A stretch of 64,000 nucleotides of DNA, taken from positions 5,721,274 through 5,785,273 of the forward strand of contig OW203734.1 of the NCBI GenBank assembly GCA_934045075.1, given 5' to 3'. This DNA comes from Yponomeuta sedellus (taxonomy: Eukaryota; Arthropoda; Insecta; Lepidoptera; Yponomeutidae). Below are positions 53,491 through 63,860 of this stretch, piece after piece. Every line of letters starts with the position of its first letter. The first letter of the stretch is position 1. The position numbers were made by a program, and so were the translations under genes. The notes beneath the pieces are model-generated. The model saw only the letters and a program-made list of their open reading frames with translations. It had not been told where the DNA came from and searched no databases.

Positions 53491-54249
53491 ATGTCTGTAG
53501 TAGTTAATAATAATATTAACTTTGTCTTTACTCTGTACTCAGAGGTAAACGACCAACGAACCTTCCTTCCTTCGCATCACAACTAAGACAAAACCGTCAA
53601 TAATATCGCCGTCTATTAGACAGAACTTTCTGGAATTCCCGCTGAACTTAGTTTCATGTGGTGTAGTCACGCAGGCACTTTGGAATCCTTAGTATTTCAA
53701 CGACTGATTAGTGCCTAGTATCACGAACGTGAGAAGTTATAATGTGTGATATAAATAAATAATGGCGGCTAAGGTAGGAAAGGCTTTTTCCGCTGCGGTC
53801 TGTTTACGTTCTCTTTAGTCGACAACACGTCAACTTCCATGTACTCTACTTAGTAACTGTTTGGGTCGCAATCAAACATAAGTTTGTAACGGTGCAAACC
53901 TCTTTACACCATTTTTATTTCTTTTCTATCTATCATTTTCAAATATTTAAATTACGTCACACATTTTTCGATTTCCCTCATTTTCATCATTACTACTTTA
54001 CTAACAAAACACAACTATTTAAAATAAAAAGAAATTAACCTTTTAGTATGTGCCATGCAAATTCTTGTATTCTTGTAAATTCTGTCTCGTACAGTAATGC
54101 TATGCTAAATTTGCTTTCTATCCATTTCCATTTTCGTTACTAGATAAATTAAAATAAATACATTAATTTGTGCATTGAAAATTGATTCTTTAAAATAAGA
54201 ACACGAACAAGGCCGCGTTTCAAAAAAAACTACAGTAAATAAAAAAAAT
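53491..54249. other. Unassigned stretch
   Basis: No gene or repeat signature recognised. Confidence 0.4.
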
Positions 54250-54340
54250 ATATTCATGTATATATTAAGCAGATCTCGGTAGCCCTATATTAAGTACAAC
54301 TAAATGACTTGCTAACTCTGCGATAGATTTAATACAATGC
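54250..54340 (-). mobile_element. SINE B tail fragment
   Basis: GCAGATCTCGGTAGCCCTAT and ATTAAGTACAACTAAATGAC. Confidence 0.7.
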
Positions 54341-54465
54341 GTTGTTTGTATATAGTATATCAAAACAACATATTCCTTGATGTACCAAATATACACAAAA
54401 AATCATAAAAATCGGGGAGGCCGTTTTCGAGGAGTTCGTTAACAAACACTGTGATTTTTATGTAT

Positions 54466-54690
54466 TCGATCTCAACCTTTTTATTTGCCCACTGCTGAGG
54501 CACGGGTGTCTTCTTGCATCATAGGAAGGTTTGGCTATACTCCTCCATGCGGGCCAAGTCCGGGTTGGTGAAGCATTGTAAGACAGTGGCAGGGCTTACT
54601 GTCAGAAGTTATCAAGCTGCCCATACGGCCTCTGACATGGCTTAATGACTGCCATTATATGACAGCTATAATGGCAGTCGTCAAGGCATA
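54466..54690 (-). mobile_element. 5S-SINE (copy q) with snap-back end
   Basis: Tail at left, truncated before the head. At 54647-54659 and 54667-54679 GACTGCCATTATA is followed by its inverse. Confidence 0.82.
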
Positions 54691-55211
54691 TATTTTATAT
54701 ATTACATTAGGTTAATGGGATAATATTACTATCGCGTTTAGTAATAATTCCGCCAATTTTATACGGCAAAACTGAAGTTCGTAATTATTGGGCTTTTAAT
54801 ATTATTATTTTCTGGTACATTTGTACAATAAAGAGTTCTAAACTTATCTAATCTGTGGATTATTCGCTTATACAATTTACACCGAATTATCATAGTAAAC
54901 GATAAATTGTAGCTCCACGAAATGAGGCCCTGGAGACACAGCTAAGCTTTACTTCGTAAGAAACAAATACTTCTCGAAGGACGTAATTGTAAATTAATTA
55001 CCCGTCGGATAATATCAAGTGAAGTTTGGCAGAACTCATTGGGAAGTTTTGCACCGTGACAGACTCGCCTTTATTATTCAGCCATTCCATTTACCTTTTT
55101 AGTTTTCTGTTTAAACTTCAAAGCGTAAGGGCGATAGCACAATGTGTATATTTTTGTGCCATCGTACTATATACTGCAATATATGTAATATTATGTCACG
55201 AGTCTTGCGTG
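54691..55211. other. Unassigned stretch
   Basis: Contains a TTTGTACAATAAAGAGTTC tail near 54825; no gene. Confidence 0.4.
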
Positions 55212-55870
55212 AAAATGAAATGAAAAGATGTTATTCAAAGTAGCGCCGTAACTGCGGCTTAATGAACGTTACAATTCAAACTAGGTGTCCGTTTCAAAAT
55301 CTAGGTCATATTGGAGAAAAAATAGACAAAAAAACTCGAAACGTAGTCTTTACAAAGTCATTAATTAACAAAGTTTACATAATTATTTTAAAACATAGAA
55401 CTCATGGCACGATCGTTAAATAGAAATGAAATAAAAAAGTAGCATAGAAATGAATACTCGAAGTAGCGCAGAAACTGCGGCTTAATTAACGTTACAATTC
55501 AAACTAGGTATCCGTTTCAAAATCTAGATAATTTTGTAGAAAAAAATTTACAAAAAACCCAAACATAGTCTTTTCAAAGTCCTTAATTAACAGAGTTTAC
55601 ATAATTCCCTACTACAAAACATAAAACACATTCACTATGCTGGCTTTAATTCCAGACATCATTGTCACCTAAATAATCCTTTATGTTATAGTAGCCTTTT
55701 TGGCACGAAGTGTACTTAACACATTTTTTGAAAAGCGTTTCAGGCATGCCTAATATTATATCTTCAGGGATTTTATTATAGAAGCGTATACAATACCTCA
55801 TAAAGTATGTATTAACCTTTGCCAACCTAAATAGTAGGAACGAAAGTTTATATTTTCTAAGTTTTCTTCT
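55212..55870 (-). mobile_element. LINE Q, two 3' UTR blocks and decayed C-terminus
   Basis: UTR blocks 55212-55395 and 55432-55620 repeat AACTGCGGCTTAATGAACGT/AACTGCGGCTTAATTAACGT. 55640-55865 is the frame-broken C-terminus equivalent to 49296-49538. Confidence 0.7.
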
Positions 55871-55930
55871 TCTTCTTAATGTGTCTCTCCACTAATGAAG
55901 GTTGGCCGTCAGCTCCGAAAATTCTTCTTT

Positions 55931-55963
55931 GTTTCTCGCCAAGCCAGGACCTTGGCGAGAAAC
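55931..55963. repeat. Perfect 13-bp hairpin
   Basis: GTTTCTCGCCAAG, 7-nt loop, exact inverse. Confidence 0.88.
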
Positions 55964-56145
55964 GCCTTTCTTGCCAAGATCTTCGACGCTGGCTACATCC
56001 GTTCATTCCCTGAGGTTTCTGAGCCGTGCGTTTTGCAGAGCTAAAATATCACTAACATTATTATTGTTTCATATTTGCAAATGAAATTATTACATTGACA
56101 TTATTACAAAAAATATTATTGTTTCAATTATACTAATTACATTAA

Positions 56146-56255
56146 CTCCCCCCTCCCTAACACCCTCCCTCCCTCCTTCCCTCTCTCCGTCCCTCCCTCC
56201 CTCTCTCCCTCCCTCCTTCCCTCCTTCCCTCCTTACTTCCTTCCTTCCTTTCTTC
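56146..56255. repeat. Polypyrimidine tract, CCCT/CCTT-rich
   Basis: Imperfect CTCCCTCCCT repeats on the plus strand. Confidence 0.9.
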
Positions 56256-56559
56256 GTTGGGTACAGAACCCTCAAAATAGACCTTTATATATAGACCTGG
56301 GTGGTATCGAATGCTTGATACGGTGATACCTACCTACGTGAGTTGGCACCTTGGACCGTTAAGTAGCTCGGCGCTTAACCGAAAACTTTTCTAATTAGGT
56401 ACAAGTCATCAATCTTCCGATTCGGAAAGTGTTTTGACTGGTACGACTTGCAAATTCTAGAAATTGCTTAAAGTACTCGCATCGATCGGCCAGTTACTTG
56501 CAGAATTTTCGTCGGAGCGCCGCGTTTTACGGTTTCTTTAGGTGGACCATTTTTCTGGG

Positions 56560-57120
56560 GTTCCGTTGTCAACTAGGAATAGTTCCCCTTATACGTACTG
56601 TCCGTCTGTCTGTCTGGCTGTTTCTGGCCTAGCTCTTCTTTGCCTTCTTAAGGCTACATTATGTAGTCTACTGCTGGACATAGCCCTCCCCTAGTGAGCG
56701 CCATAGCGCCCTGCCTTCAGCTTGCCGCATCCAGCATCTGCTGGCAGTTTTTCACAGATCGTCATCCCACCTGGTTGGAGGGCGTCCTACACTACGTTTG
56801 CCGAGTAGCGGTCTCCACTCAAGAACACGTTTACTCCAACGGCTGGCCTAGCTAAAATACTATTAATACTAGAAAGACAGGTAGACAACTTTTTGGGGTA
56901 CCGTAGTCAACATGGAACCCTCATAGTACCACCATGGCCGTCCGTCCATCTGTCTGGTTCCGGCCTAACTCATATACTGTTAATACTAGAAAGCTGAAAT
57001 TTGTCATATGGTTCCTGCTTTAGTAGTCAACTTTTTGGGGTTCCGTAGTCAAAAAGGGACCCTTACAGTTTCACCATGTCTGTTTATCTATCTGTTTTCA
57101 GCCTACTTCAGAGTCTGAGT
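56560..57120. repeat. Repeat M copies with RTE-type LINE G fragment inside
   Basis: Repeat M at 56555-56635 and 56890-57110 (GGGGTTCCGTAGTCAA, CCGTCTGTC). LINE G 3' end (minus) at 56665-56845 (CTGCTGGACATAGCCCTCCC). Confidence 0.6.
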
Positions 57121-57241
57121 CTGAAATTGGAAATATACATTAATTACAACGTTTTATTTGGGTATAAAAATATACTAGCTCTTTTTAGAAGAACGAAACT
57201 TTGGTCCAAGAATCTCTAAGGCAGGCTCTTGTCTCTAAGGC

Positions 57242-57950
57242 AGTTATGCCAAAAACCTGCCTTTTTAGCGGAAATTGATTAAAGTTCTTGTAATGAAACA
57301 CAGGCTGCTACACCACATTTTCCTTCTTGTAACAGTTCATAACATAGGTTTCAGTTCCGAAGTGTGCCGAAGTTCCCAGCAAACAATTCAGATTCGCGTT
57401 ACTTTCGTCTTTTTGATATGTTTTCATATCATATCGCAGTGGAAAATATTTCATAACCACTTGGACCGATGAGGTTGACCAGCAAGCTCGCTTGTACGTC
57501 ACTTGGCTCCTTACCGACTCCGGATGCTTTGACAAATACTTCAAATTGCTTTCGCCATTTTTACCACGCCTCTGCTCGCGCGACCGGGCCACCTTCTACT
57601 GATAGTTCCGCTGGAGGACGCGCGTGTTCCATTGTAAATGTATAAATAAAACTTGTAGTAACTCAAAGCAAAGTAATTGACGTGAAATCGATAACAATTT
57701 TGCCATTAATAACGATTTTATTGAAGCACCGCTGCCACCATGTAATGAAACACAGGCTGCTAGTCAAACACTAGTTAATTGAGGGTACTTATAAACAAAT
57801 ACACCACAGTTCTAAGTTATTTATTCTAGTTTCTAGACTTGGGATTCTAAGAATTGATGTCAACATTTCTGATATTAAGTTTAAAAAAACTTATTATAAA
57901 ACAAGTTACGATTTTTATTCCGTTGGGGGTGCTAGTAAGCACCCGTAGAG
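57242..57950. mobile_element. Decayed element D-like sequence around the gag fragment
   Basis: TTTTTAGCGGAAATTGATTA at left and TACGATTTTTATTCCGTTGG/GGGTGCTAGTAAGC at right resemble the core and right end of element D. Confidence 0.45.
57311..57741 (-). pseudogene. gag: Ty3/gypsy 5' UTR and gag N-terminus fragment
   Basis: On the minus strand a probable primer-binding start (TGGTGGCAGCGGTG, from 57740) leads to an ATG at about 57632. The frame then reads MEHARPPAELSVEGGPVA, a stop, then KWRKQFEVFVKASG and LLVNLIGPSGYEIF, a gag-like pattern of gypsy/mag-type elements. The frame has stops and is cut at 57311. The segment is bracketed by the same 21-bp word at 57290-57310 and 57742-57762, starting GTAATGAAACACAGGC. 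Gag would form the particle; this piece is inert. Confidence 0.6.
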
Positions 57951-58034
57951 CCTCAACTTAGAAATTTTGTTAACAGCTTCAAGGGACTGTAGACTTGACT
58001 GTTTGATTTTATTTTCAACTCGATACCTCCACGC

Positions 58035-58400
58035 TCGCTCGTAGCCCCGGCTGCCTGAGTGATCTTAAACGATCACGAAAGTTAAGCAACACAGGGCGCG
58101 TTCAGTCCATGGATGTGTAAACCGTCTATGACTAACGCTAGTTGCATTTAAAAAAAAAATCCGAGCGGTTCCGTGCTTCGCAAGGCACGTTAAGCAGTTG
58201 GTGCCGGCTGCCGTCGATAGATGGCAGTTGTTAAGCCAAGTCAGAGGTCTTAGCGTGGCTTGAAAACTTCTGACAGTAAGACCAGCCACTAGTCTTGCAA
58301 GCCTCCGCCAGTCCGGACTTAGCCCCCGTGGCGGAGTATGGCCTATATCTTCCTCGGGGAAGAGACTCGTGGCCCCCGATGGGGACATTATGGGTTGATG
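58035..58400 (+). mobile_element. 5S-SINE, divergent subfamily (copy r)
   Basis: The head keeps more 5S rRNA sequence: GATCACGAAAGTTAAGCAAC, AGGGCGCGTTCAG, GGATG (58071-58115). The tail has GTGGCCCCCGATGGGGAC and ends GGGTTGATGATGATGA, a (GAT)n tail unlike the other copies. Confidence 0.85.
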
Positions 58401-58860
58401 ATGATGACCTACACGCATTCCCAAGATAAAGGTTCTTGATAGACAGATTGCCAACGACGTGATCCTAAAAAGGTGCTGTCTTTTTCTTTTTGAATTACGG
58501 AACCCAAAAAATATGTTTGGCTAACTATCGACCTATCAAAAACCCATTTCCATTCAGTACGGATTACTGTTTTTGTTCCCCTTTCTCGGACGATAAATAC
58601 TTAAACAACTTTGGTACGTAGTTATTTGTTGTTCTTACCAATTTATTACAAGTTTGACGGACCTTAGCAACGATTTTCCAGTTATAGCTCCCTTATCGTA
58701 AGGTTTATTAATTTTCCCCTATCGAAAGAGAGTCTAAAGGTGTATTCATACCACAAACGCTTTCGCCAAATCACGCATTTATGTAGTTTATGTAGTTGTT
58801 TATGTAGTTGTCATGCCAATACTACAAAGGTCACTTCACGCCCTAGCTTAAAGCGACGAC
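58401..58860. other. Unassigned stretch
   Basis: No gene or repeat signature recognised. Confidence 0.4.
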
Positions 58861-58864
58861 TTCC

Positions 58865-59137
58865 AAGATGTCAAAGTTAGTTAGACCTGAGATTTCCGCA
58901 CTTAGCCTCATAGTTGGCTCACTGTTCGTAGCAAGCGCTGAGGTAGACACTAGCTCAGATACTAGGGTTTCCTTACGACGTTTTCCTTCTCCGTCAGCGA
59001 GTAGTAGGTACTGCTAATATAATACACAAATGTACATAACTTAGAATACAAAGTCATTGGTACAGGCCGGGGTTCGAACCCACGACCTCCCGATTGAGAA
59101 GCCGGCGTTCTACACCGCTCCGCTACCACCGCTCTAG
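58865..59137 (-). mobile_element. SINE E, full length, tail subtype 2
   Basis: Head at the right (AGCGGTGGTAGCGGAGCGGT, B-box GGGTTCGAACCCC), body GGTTTCCTTACGACGTTTTC, tail AGCCTCATAGTTGG. Confidence 0.85.
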
Positions 59138-59495
59138 ATGTAAAAGTAATTATTTTTTATTATTATTAACAAAAAAACTACCTATATTTCAGTAATAAAC
59201 TAAAGTTTAACGAAGGTCAAGCTATTTTTCCAAAATTATTTTAAATCTGTGAGAAAACAGCGCGCAGTGTCATGGCGTCGAATCTGACGCCACACCCAGG
59301 TAAACAAAAATCATAATTACTAGTAGTCACAGCAAAGCACAGGTAAAGTTTATCAATGTTAACCTATGCTTGACGTCACGCTGTGTGATGGGTGTTTCAG
59401 TGAAAATGCCTGAAAGCATATAATGTTCTGTTTTATTTAAAATATTGCTAATATCTTTTTTTTTATAGAACTAAGTGTTTTAAATCCTTTTAATA
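59138..59495. other. Unassigned stretch
   Basis: No gene or repeat signature recognised. Confidence 0.4.
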
Positions 59496-59503
59496 TGTAC
59501 TTT

Positions 59504-59710
59504 TGCCTCATCATCATCGGCCTACGATTGTCCACTGCTGGACATAGGCCTCTCCTATTGCACGCCACTAAGCACGGTCCTCGGCTACTCTCATCCAGCT
59601 CTTGCCAGCCGCCCTGCGAAGATCATCGCTCCACCGAGTCTGAGGACGTCCTACACTACGTTTACCGATCCGCGGTATCCACTCAAGAACTCTTCTACCC
59701 CATCGGTTAT
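59504..59710 (-). mobile_element. RTE-type LINE 3' end, subfamily with (GAT)n tail
   Basis: CATCATCATCGGCCTACGAT and GTCCACTGCTGGACATAGGC, then CGTCCTACACTACGTTTACC; minus strand. Confidence 0.8.
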
Positions 59711-60329
59711 CAATTCTTCGGGTACTTTTGCCTATCGTTAAATCTTTGATTATTTATTGCTGTGACGTCACGCCTTATTTACTGCCAACATACTCGTACT
59801 TTACAATTTAGTATTATACCCAAAATGTGCATATATTAGCTGAGGCGTTTTTAAAGTTTAAATAATCGTAGTGCTATGCATTCTAACTTAAATATTTACT
59901 CAGTCGTTGTTGACCCTTTTAGGGTTGGAAACGACAAGTATTTTTTGCTAAAAATGGCCTATACTGTTCAGTTTTACAGGTTCGCAAAATTTGTAAAGAA
60001 ACAGAATTTCACTGCCTGGAATTTTTAACATTGGTAGAGAAAATAAGCTAAAATTTTACTAATATAGTATTTAATATTGCATCTTATATAATAAAAGTGT
60101 TTTCTTCTTCTTCTACTTCATGCAATTACAGTTTACAACTACAGGGCACTGCTTCTCTGAGAGAGTACGGACTTAGTCACTGCACGTACTTACTGCGCAA
60201 TGGTAATTTAAAATTGTATCTTGGTATCAATTTTTCTTCCTCAAAAACTAAGCCTACTAAAACACAAGTATATCTGAAATATCCGTAATTGTATTAGCTA
60301 GCACAGCCTGCGACAATTTTTTTTATATG
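59711..60329. other. Unassigned stretch
   Basis: 60130-60190 has decayed SINE E tail words (CTCTGAGAGAGTACGGACTT). No gene. Confidence 0.4.
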
Positions 60330-60334
60330 TATCC

Positions 60335-60446
60335 TAAATTCGTCCCACTGTAGGGCGTAGGACTTCTCTCAAAGAGACAGTATGGGCTTAATTGCCACGC
60401 GTAACCACCGCGGATTGGCAATTTCAAGCGCTGCGACAACATTTCT
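60335..60446 (-). mobile_element. SINE E tail
   Basis: GTCCCACTGTAGGGCGTAGG, CAGTATGGGCTTAATTGCCA. Confidence 0.75.
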
Positions 60447-60762
60447 AGTCTCATGGCCTAGTCGAACCGAGTGATCGGAATCAATCACTTGAGTTAAGCA
60501 ACTACAGGCACGGTTAGCTGCTGGATGGGTGACCGTACTGTACTATCGCTAGTGGCAACGCTTCCGTGCTTCGCAAGGCACGTTAAGCCGTTGGTGCCGG
60601 CTGTCATGTAATGGCAGTCGTTAAGTCATGTCAGGCCTTATGTGCGGCTTGATAACTTCTGACAGTAGGACCCGCCACTGTCCTTCAATGGAGTATGGCC
60701 TAACCTTTCTGCGGTGCAGAAAGAGACCTCAGCAGTGGGAACATACAAGGGTTGATATCGAA
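60447..60762 (+). mobile_element. 5S-SINE, near full length (copy s)
   Basis: 5S-like block 60490-60535: GAGTTAAGCAACTACAGGCA, CGGTTAG, GGATGGGTGACCG. Ends GGGTTGATATCGA. A 30-bp gap lies before the tail. Confidence 0.88.
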
Positions 60763-61237
60763 TGCCCTAGCGAAGCGGAAAGCTAGAAATAACAGAAATA
60801 AAATTAACTGGTGTTCACAGCTTGATCTTTTTGCGTCGCGTCGCGCCACGTTTACGGTGTGGACGAGCCTTTGCACATAAATCGCGCCACACAGTAGTGT
60901 AGTGTTTCTAAAAGCGTCGGCGCTAACCGCAGTGTATGCTCGACGGCGGAATACGTGGCTGACATATGCCAGAAGCGAAATAAGTGGTTGCTAGGCACTC
61001 ACAAGGTCTTTGATGAGCGAGGTCGCTTAATCAGACTTCGGTGGTTGTGTTACAATTCGCTTATATTTTCCAAAAGAGGTGACTCTGCAAATAAATACTT
61101 ACCGCTTTTGGTTGGTGATATTTTTAAATTTTGATAAAGTGGATAAAAAGATAGAGAAAATTTTATTGCACAGTCAGAAAAAAGAATTACACTCATGATT
61201 TCAAGTAATTACTTCGCTCCTAATAAAATTAATTGTT
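60763..61237. other. Unassigned, GC-richer patch at 60825-60960
   Basis: GCGTCGCGTCGCGCCACG and CGCGCCACAC words; no frame recognised. Confidence 0.4.
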
Positions 61238-61603
61238 CGTTATCAACCCTTGTATGTCCCCACTGTTGGGGCACGGGTCTTTTCCTGCATCGCAGGAAGG
61301 TTAGGCCATACTCCACCACGGGGGCCAAATCCGGGTTGGTGGGGAATTGTAAGACAGTGGCGGGCCTTACTGTCAGAAGTTATCAAGCCGCCCATAGGGC
61401 CTCTGACATGGCTTAACGAATTTCATTACATGACAGCGGCACCAACGGCTTAACGTGCCTTGCGAAGCATGAAAGCGCTCGGAAAAATGCCACTAGCGGT
61501 AGTTACGGGATGGTCACCCATCCTGTACCTGACCGAACCTGTTGTTGCTTAACGCAAGTGATTGATTCCAATCACTCAGTTTGCCTAGGCCACGAGCACT
61601 TAA
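61238..61603 (-). mobile_element. 5S-SINE, full length (copy t)
   Basis: GTTATCAACCCTTGTATGTC at left to the head TGCCTAGGCCACGAGC at right; very close to copy a. Confidence 0.92.
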
Positions 61604-62014
61604 TTAAGAAAGTTAATCGTATATTCTAATAAACTTAATCGATTTTTTTAAAGAAATGATAGGTGGCATTTGATGTGTTACTAATGTAGGCAATTGTTTT
61701 AATAGACGTTTTTATTAATAAAAACAACCATTCATATAATGGATTTTCCAGTGTAAATAGAATTATCATTGAAATAACATAAAATCCTAGCAGACACAAT
61801 TGACCACAACAATTTTCAATTATAATATAATGTCACAGCGCAAAGTCCGAAAAACGATGTTGAGAGAAGTATCGGGTTTGTATGTAATATTTTTAAATTG
61901 AAGATTATTTAACTTTCTTCAACTTCCGTTAGTTTAAATAATTAATATAAAGATTTATATAGGGTATCTATGTCTAAGTCTGAAAGAAAGAGAGTCTGAA
62001 ATGGATTTATAATG
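61604..62014. other. Unassigned stretch
   Basis: AT-rich; no feature recognised. Confidence 0.4.
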
Positions 62015-62215
62015 GATCTCATCTAGATTTTGAAATGGACACCTACGAGTTTGAATTGTTACGTTCATTAAGCCGCAGTTTCTTCGCTACTTTGCCAATA
62101 AAACCTTTTCATTACATTTCTGTCCTTTCCCTCAGCCTGTACTCGGCCACTGTTGCACAATAATCCCAACAAATAATCGCGATTAGACCCGTCTCATATA
62201 TAACTACGGTAACCG
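62015..62215. repeat. LINE Q 3' UTR fragment and element H end
   Basis: 62030-62125: TTTTGAAATGGACACCTACG, AAGCCGCAGTTTCTTCGCTA. 62165-62212: AAATAATCGCGATTAGACCC. Confidence 0.65.
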
Positions 62216-62224
62216 TTCGTTAGA

Positions 62225-62750
62225 ATTCCCGCATAGAATCATAGTTGGACCACTAAACGTAGGAAGCGCTGAGGTGTGTTAACACTTCAGATACTAGGGT
62301 TTCCTCGCGATGTTTCCCTTCAAACATAGCGAGTGGCTTTGCTGCTGTAACTAGACAAACTGTGTGGTGTGATGACGTCTGTGTGGTGCGGCCTAGAGAA
62401 TCGCACCAACCCAAATTCTTCCCGCGGGTGTCGTAAAAGGCGACTAAGGGACACAAACCGGGGGATGGGCAGCAGCGCCCCCTGCAGTACAATTCCACCA
62501 AACTGTGATCCCCAACCCGCATGCCCAGCGTGGGGATTATGAGCATTACCCCCTAATGATGGCAAAACCTTGCGCTATGGCGCTCATTAGGGGAGGGCTA
62601 TGTCCAGCAGTGGACTAATATAAGAAGAAGAAGATCTAGACAAATGTACATAACATAGAAAACAATGTCGTAAATTAGTACGTGCCGGAATTTGAACCCA
62701 CTATCTCTCGATTAAGAAACCGGCGTTCTCCCGCTCCGCTACTCAATACT
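62225..62750 (-). mobile_element. SINE E, split by LINE F
   Basis: Tail subtype 2 and body at 62225-62359, remainder at 62645-62750 (GGAATTTGAACCCACTATCT). Confidence 0.82.
62360..62635 (+). mobile_element. LINE F (RTE-type) 3' end with target duplication
   Basis: CTAGACAAA at 62351-62359 and 62636-62644. Contains CTTCCCGCGGGTGTCGTAAA to GTCCAGCAGTGGACTAATAT plus an AAGAAGAAG tail. Defines a 5'-truncated RTE insertion. Confidence 0.9.
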
Positions 62751-62897
62751 ATTTATTGCATTCCACAAGTATATACAGATGACATAACTAAAAATATGGG
62801 CTTTGTGGACCCTGTAGGGCACGCAATATTATAAATTATAGAAGGCCTTCATAAATTAAGCCTATGACATTTTAATTCTAATTATATTGTATTACTA

Positions 62898-63075
62898 GCT
62901 GACCGCCTAACGTACCGCCTAACAGTAGATTCTTTATTTTTTTTTTATTTTTCCGTAAGAACCATCCTTGTATTTCAAGGGATATTCTAAAAAAATAATT
63001 AGTGAAATCGGTTCAGCTGCTCTCGAGATTTGCGCTTACCAAGACATTCAGTGATTCATATTAAAATTATAGATT
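62898..63075 (+). repeat. Dispersed repeat L
   Basis: CTAGCTGACCGCCTAACGTA, TCTCGAGATTTGCGC, ACATTCAGTGATTCAT. Confidence 0.65.
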
Positions 63076-63361
63076 ATCAAACATTGTCATATAAACACCA
63101 CCGCTCTATAGTAGGTAACTGTTATCAAAACACCTGTGGAGGTATATTTTGCAACATTGTCCCACTTTTAGTTGGAGAGGCAAATGGAGTAAATTTTTTT
63201 TCGAACAAAGCGCTTAATAACAATACCTGCCTCGCGAACGAACATCGAAAATAATCGTGAAATTTTACGACGGAATTTTCATGTCACAGGTTCGGCTCCT
63301 ACTCTAGAATTATGTTCATAGCACTCCTGGTTAGTCCTTACACGATTCTACTTTAAGGGAC

Positions 63362-63478
63362 TTCTTCTTCTTCAGGCTATATTATGAAGTCCACTGCTGG
63401 ACATAGCCCTCCCCTAACGAGCGCCATAGCGCCCTGTCTTCAGCTTGCCGCGTCCAGCATCCGCCGGCAGTTTTTCGC
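63362..63478 (-). mobile_element. RTE-type LINE G, 3' end
   Basis: TTCTTCTTCTTCAGGCTATA tail at left, CCACTGCTGGACATAGCCCT, CAGCTTGCCGCGTCCAGCAT. Confidence 0.82.
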
Positions 63479-63516
63479 GTTTTTGTACTAAAAAATCCTT
63501 GAGCTCATTATATTAT

Positions 63517-63860
63517 TAAAACTGTTTTTATACGGATTTATGCTCGTTTATTACGAATGTGGTTCCTCGTACATTGGTCAAACGAAGCGTACCATAGCTG
63601 AGCGGGTGAAGGAACATATCGCTGATGTGAAACATAAGCGCTCTGGTAGATCTGCAGTCAGCGAGCATACACTTAGCGGTACCAACCACTTTATACATTT
63701 TGATAAAGTTAAAGTTCTAGCCCGAGAAGACCGTTTCTTCCCTAGAATGATACGTGAGGCAATAGAGATCCGCCGGCATCCAAATTTTAATAGAGATCGT
63801 GGTTGGAACATACCGGTAGCATGGGAACCAGTGCTTAAGTGCATGAGACCCCCTTGCTAG
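63517..63860 (+). pseudogene. Penelope-like element, GIY-YIG endonuclease C-terminus
   Basis: Open frame 63540-63860, 106 codons. It reads VYYECGSSYIGQTKRTIAER, VKEHIADVKHKRSGRSAVSE, then REAIEIRRHPNFNRDRGWN. The VYY and YIG words, the KR..ER..EH basic helix and the late E match the GIY-YIG nicking domain that ends Penelope-like reverse transcriptases. The RT domain is absent. The first 35 bp (AAACTGTTTTTATACGGATT) equal the termini of element I, so the 5'-truncated copy is fused to its own inverted terminal sequence. Downstream DNA is AT-rich with no further frame. A host GIY-YIG protein is unlikely, given the truncation and the fused terminus. Confidence 0.78.
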
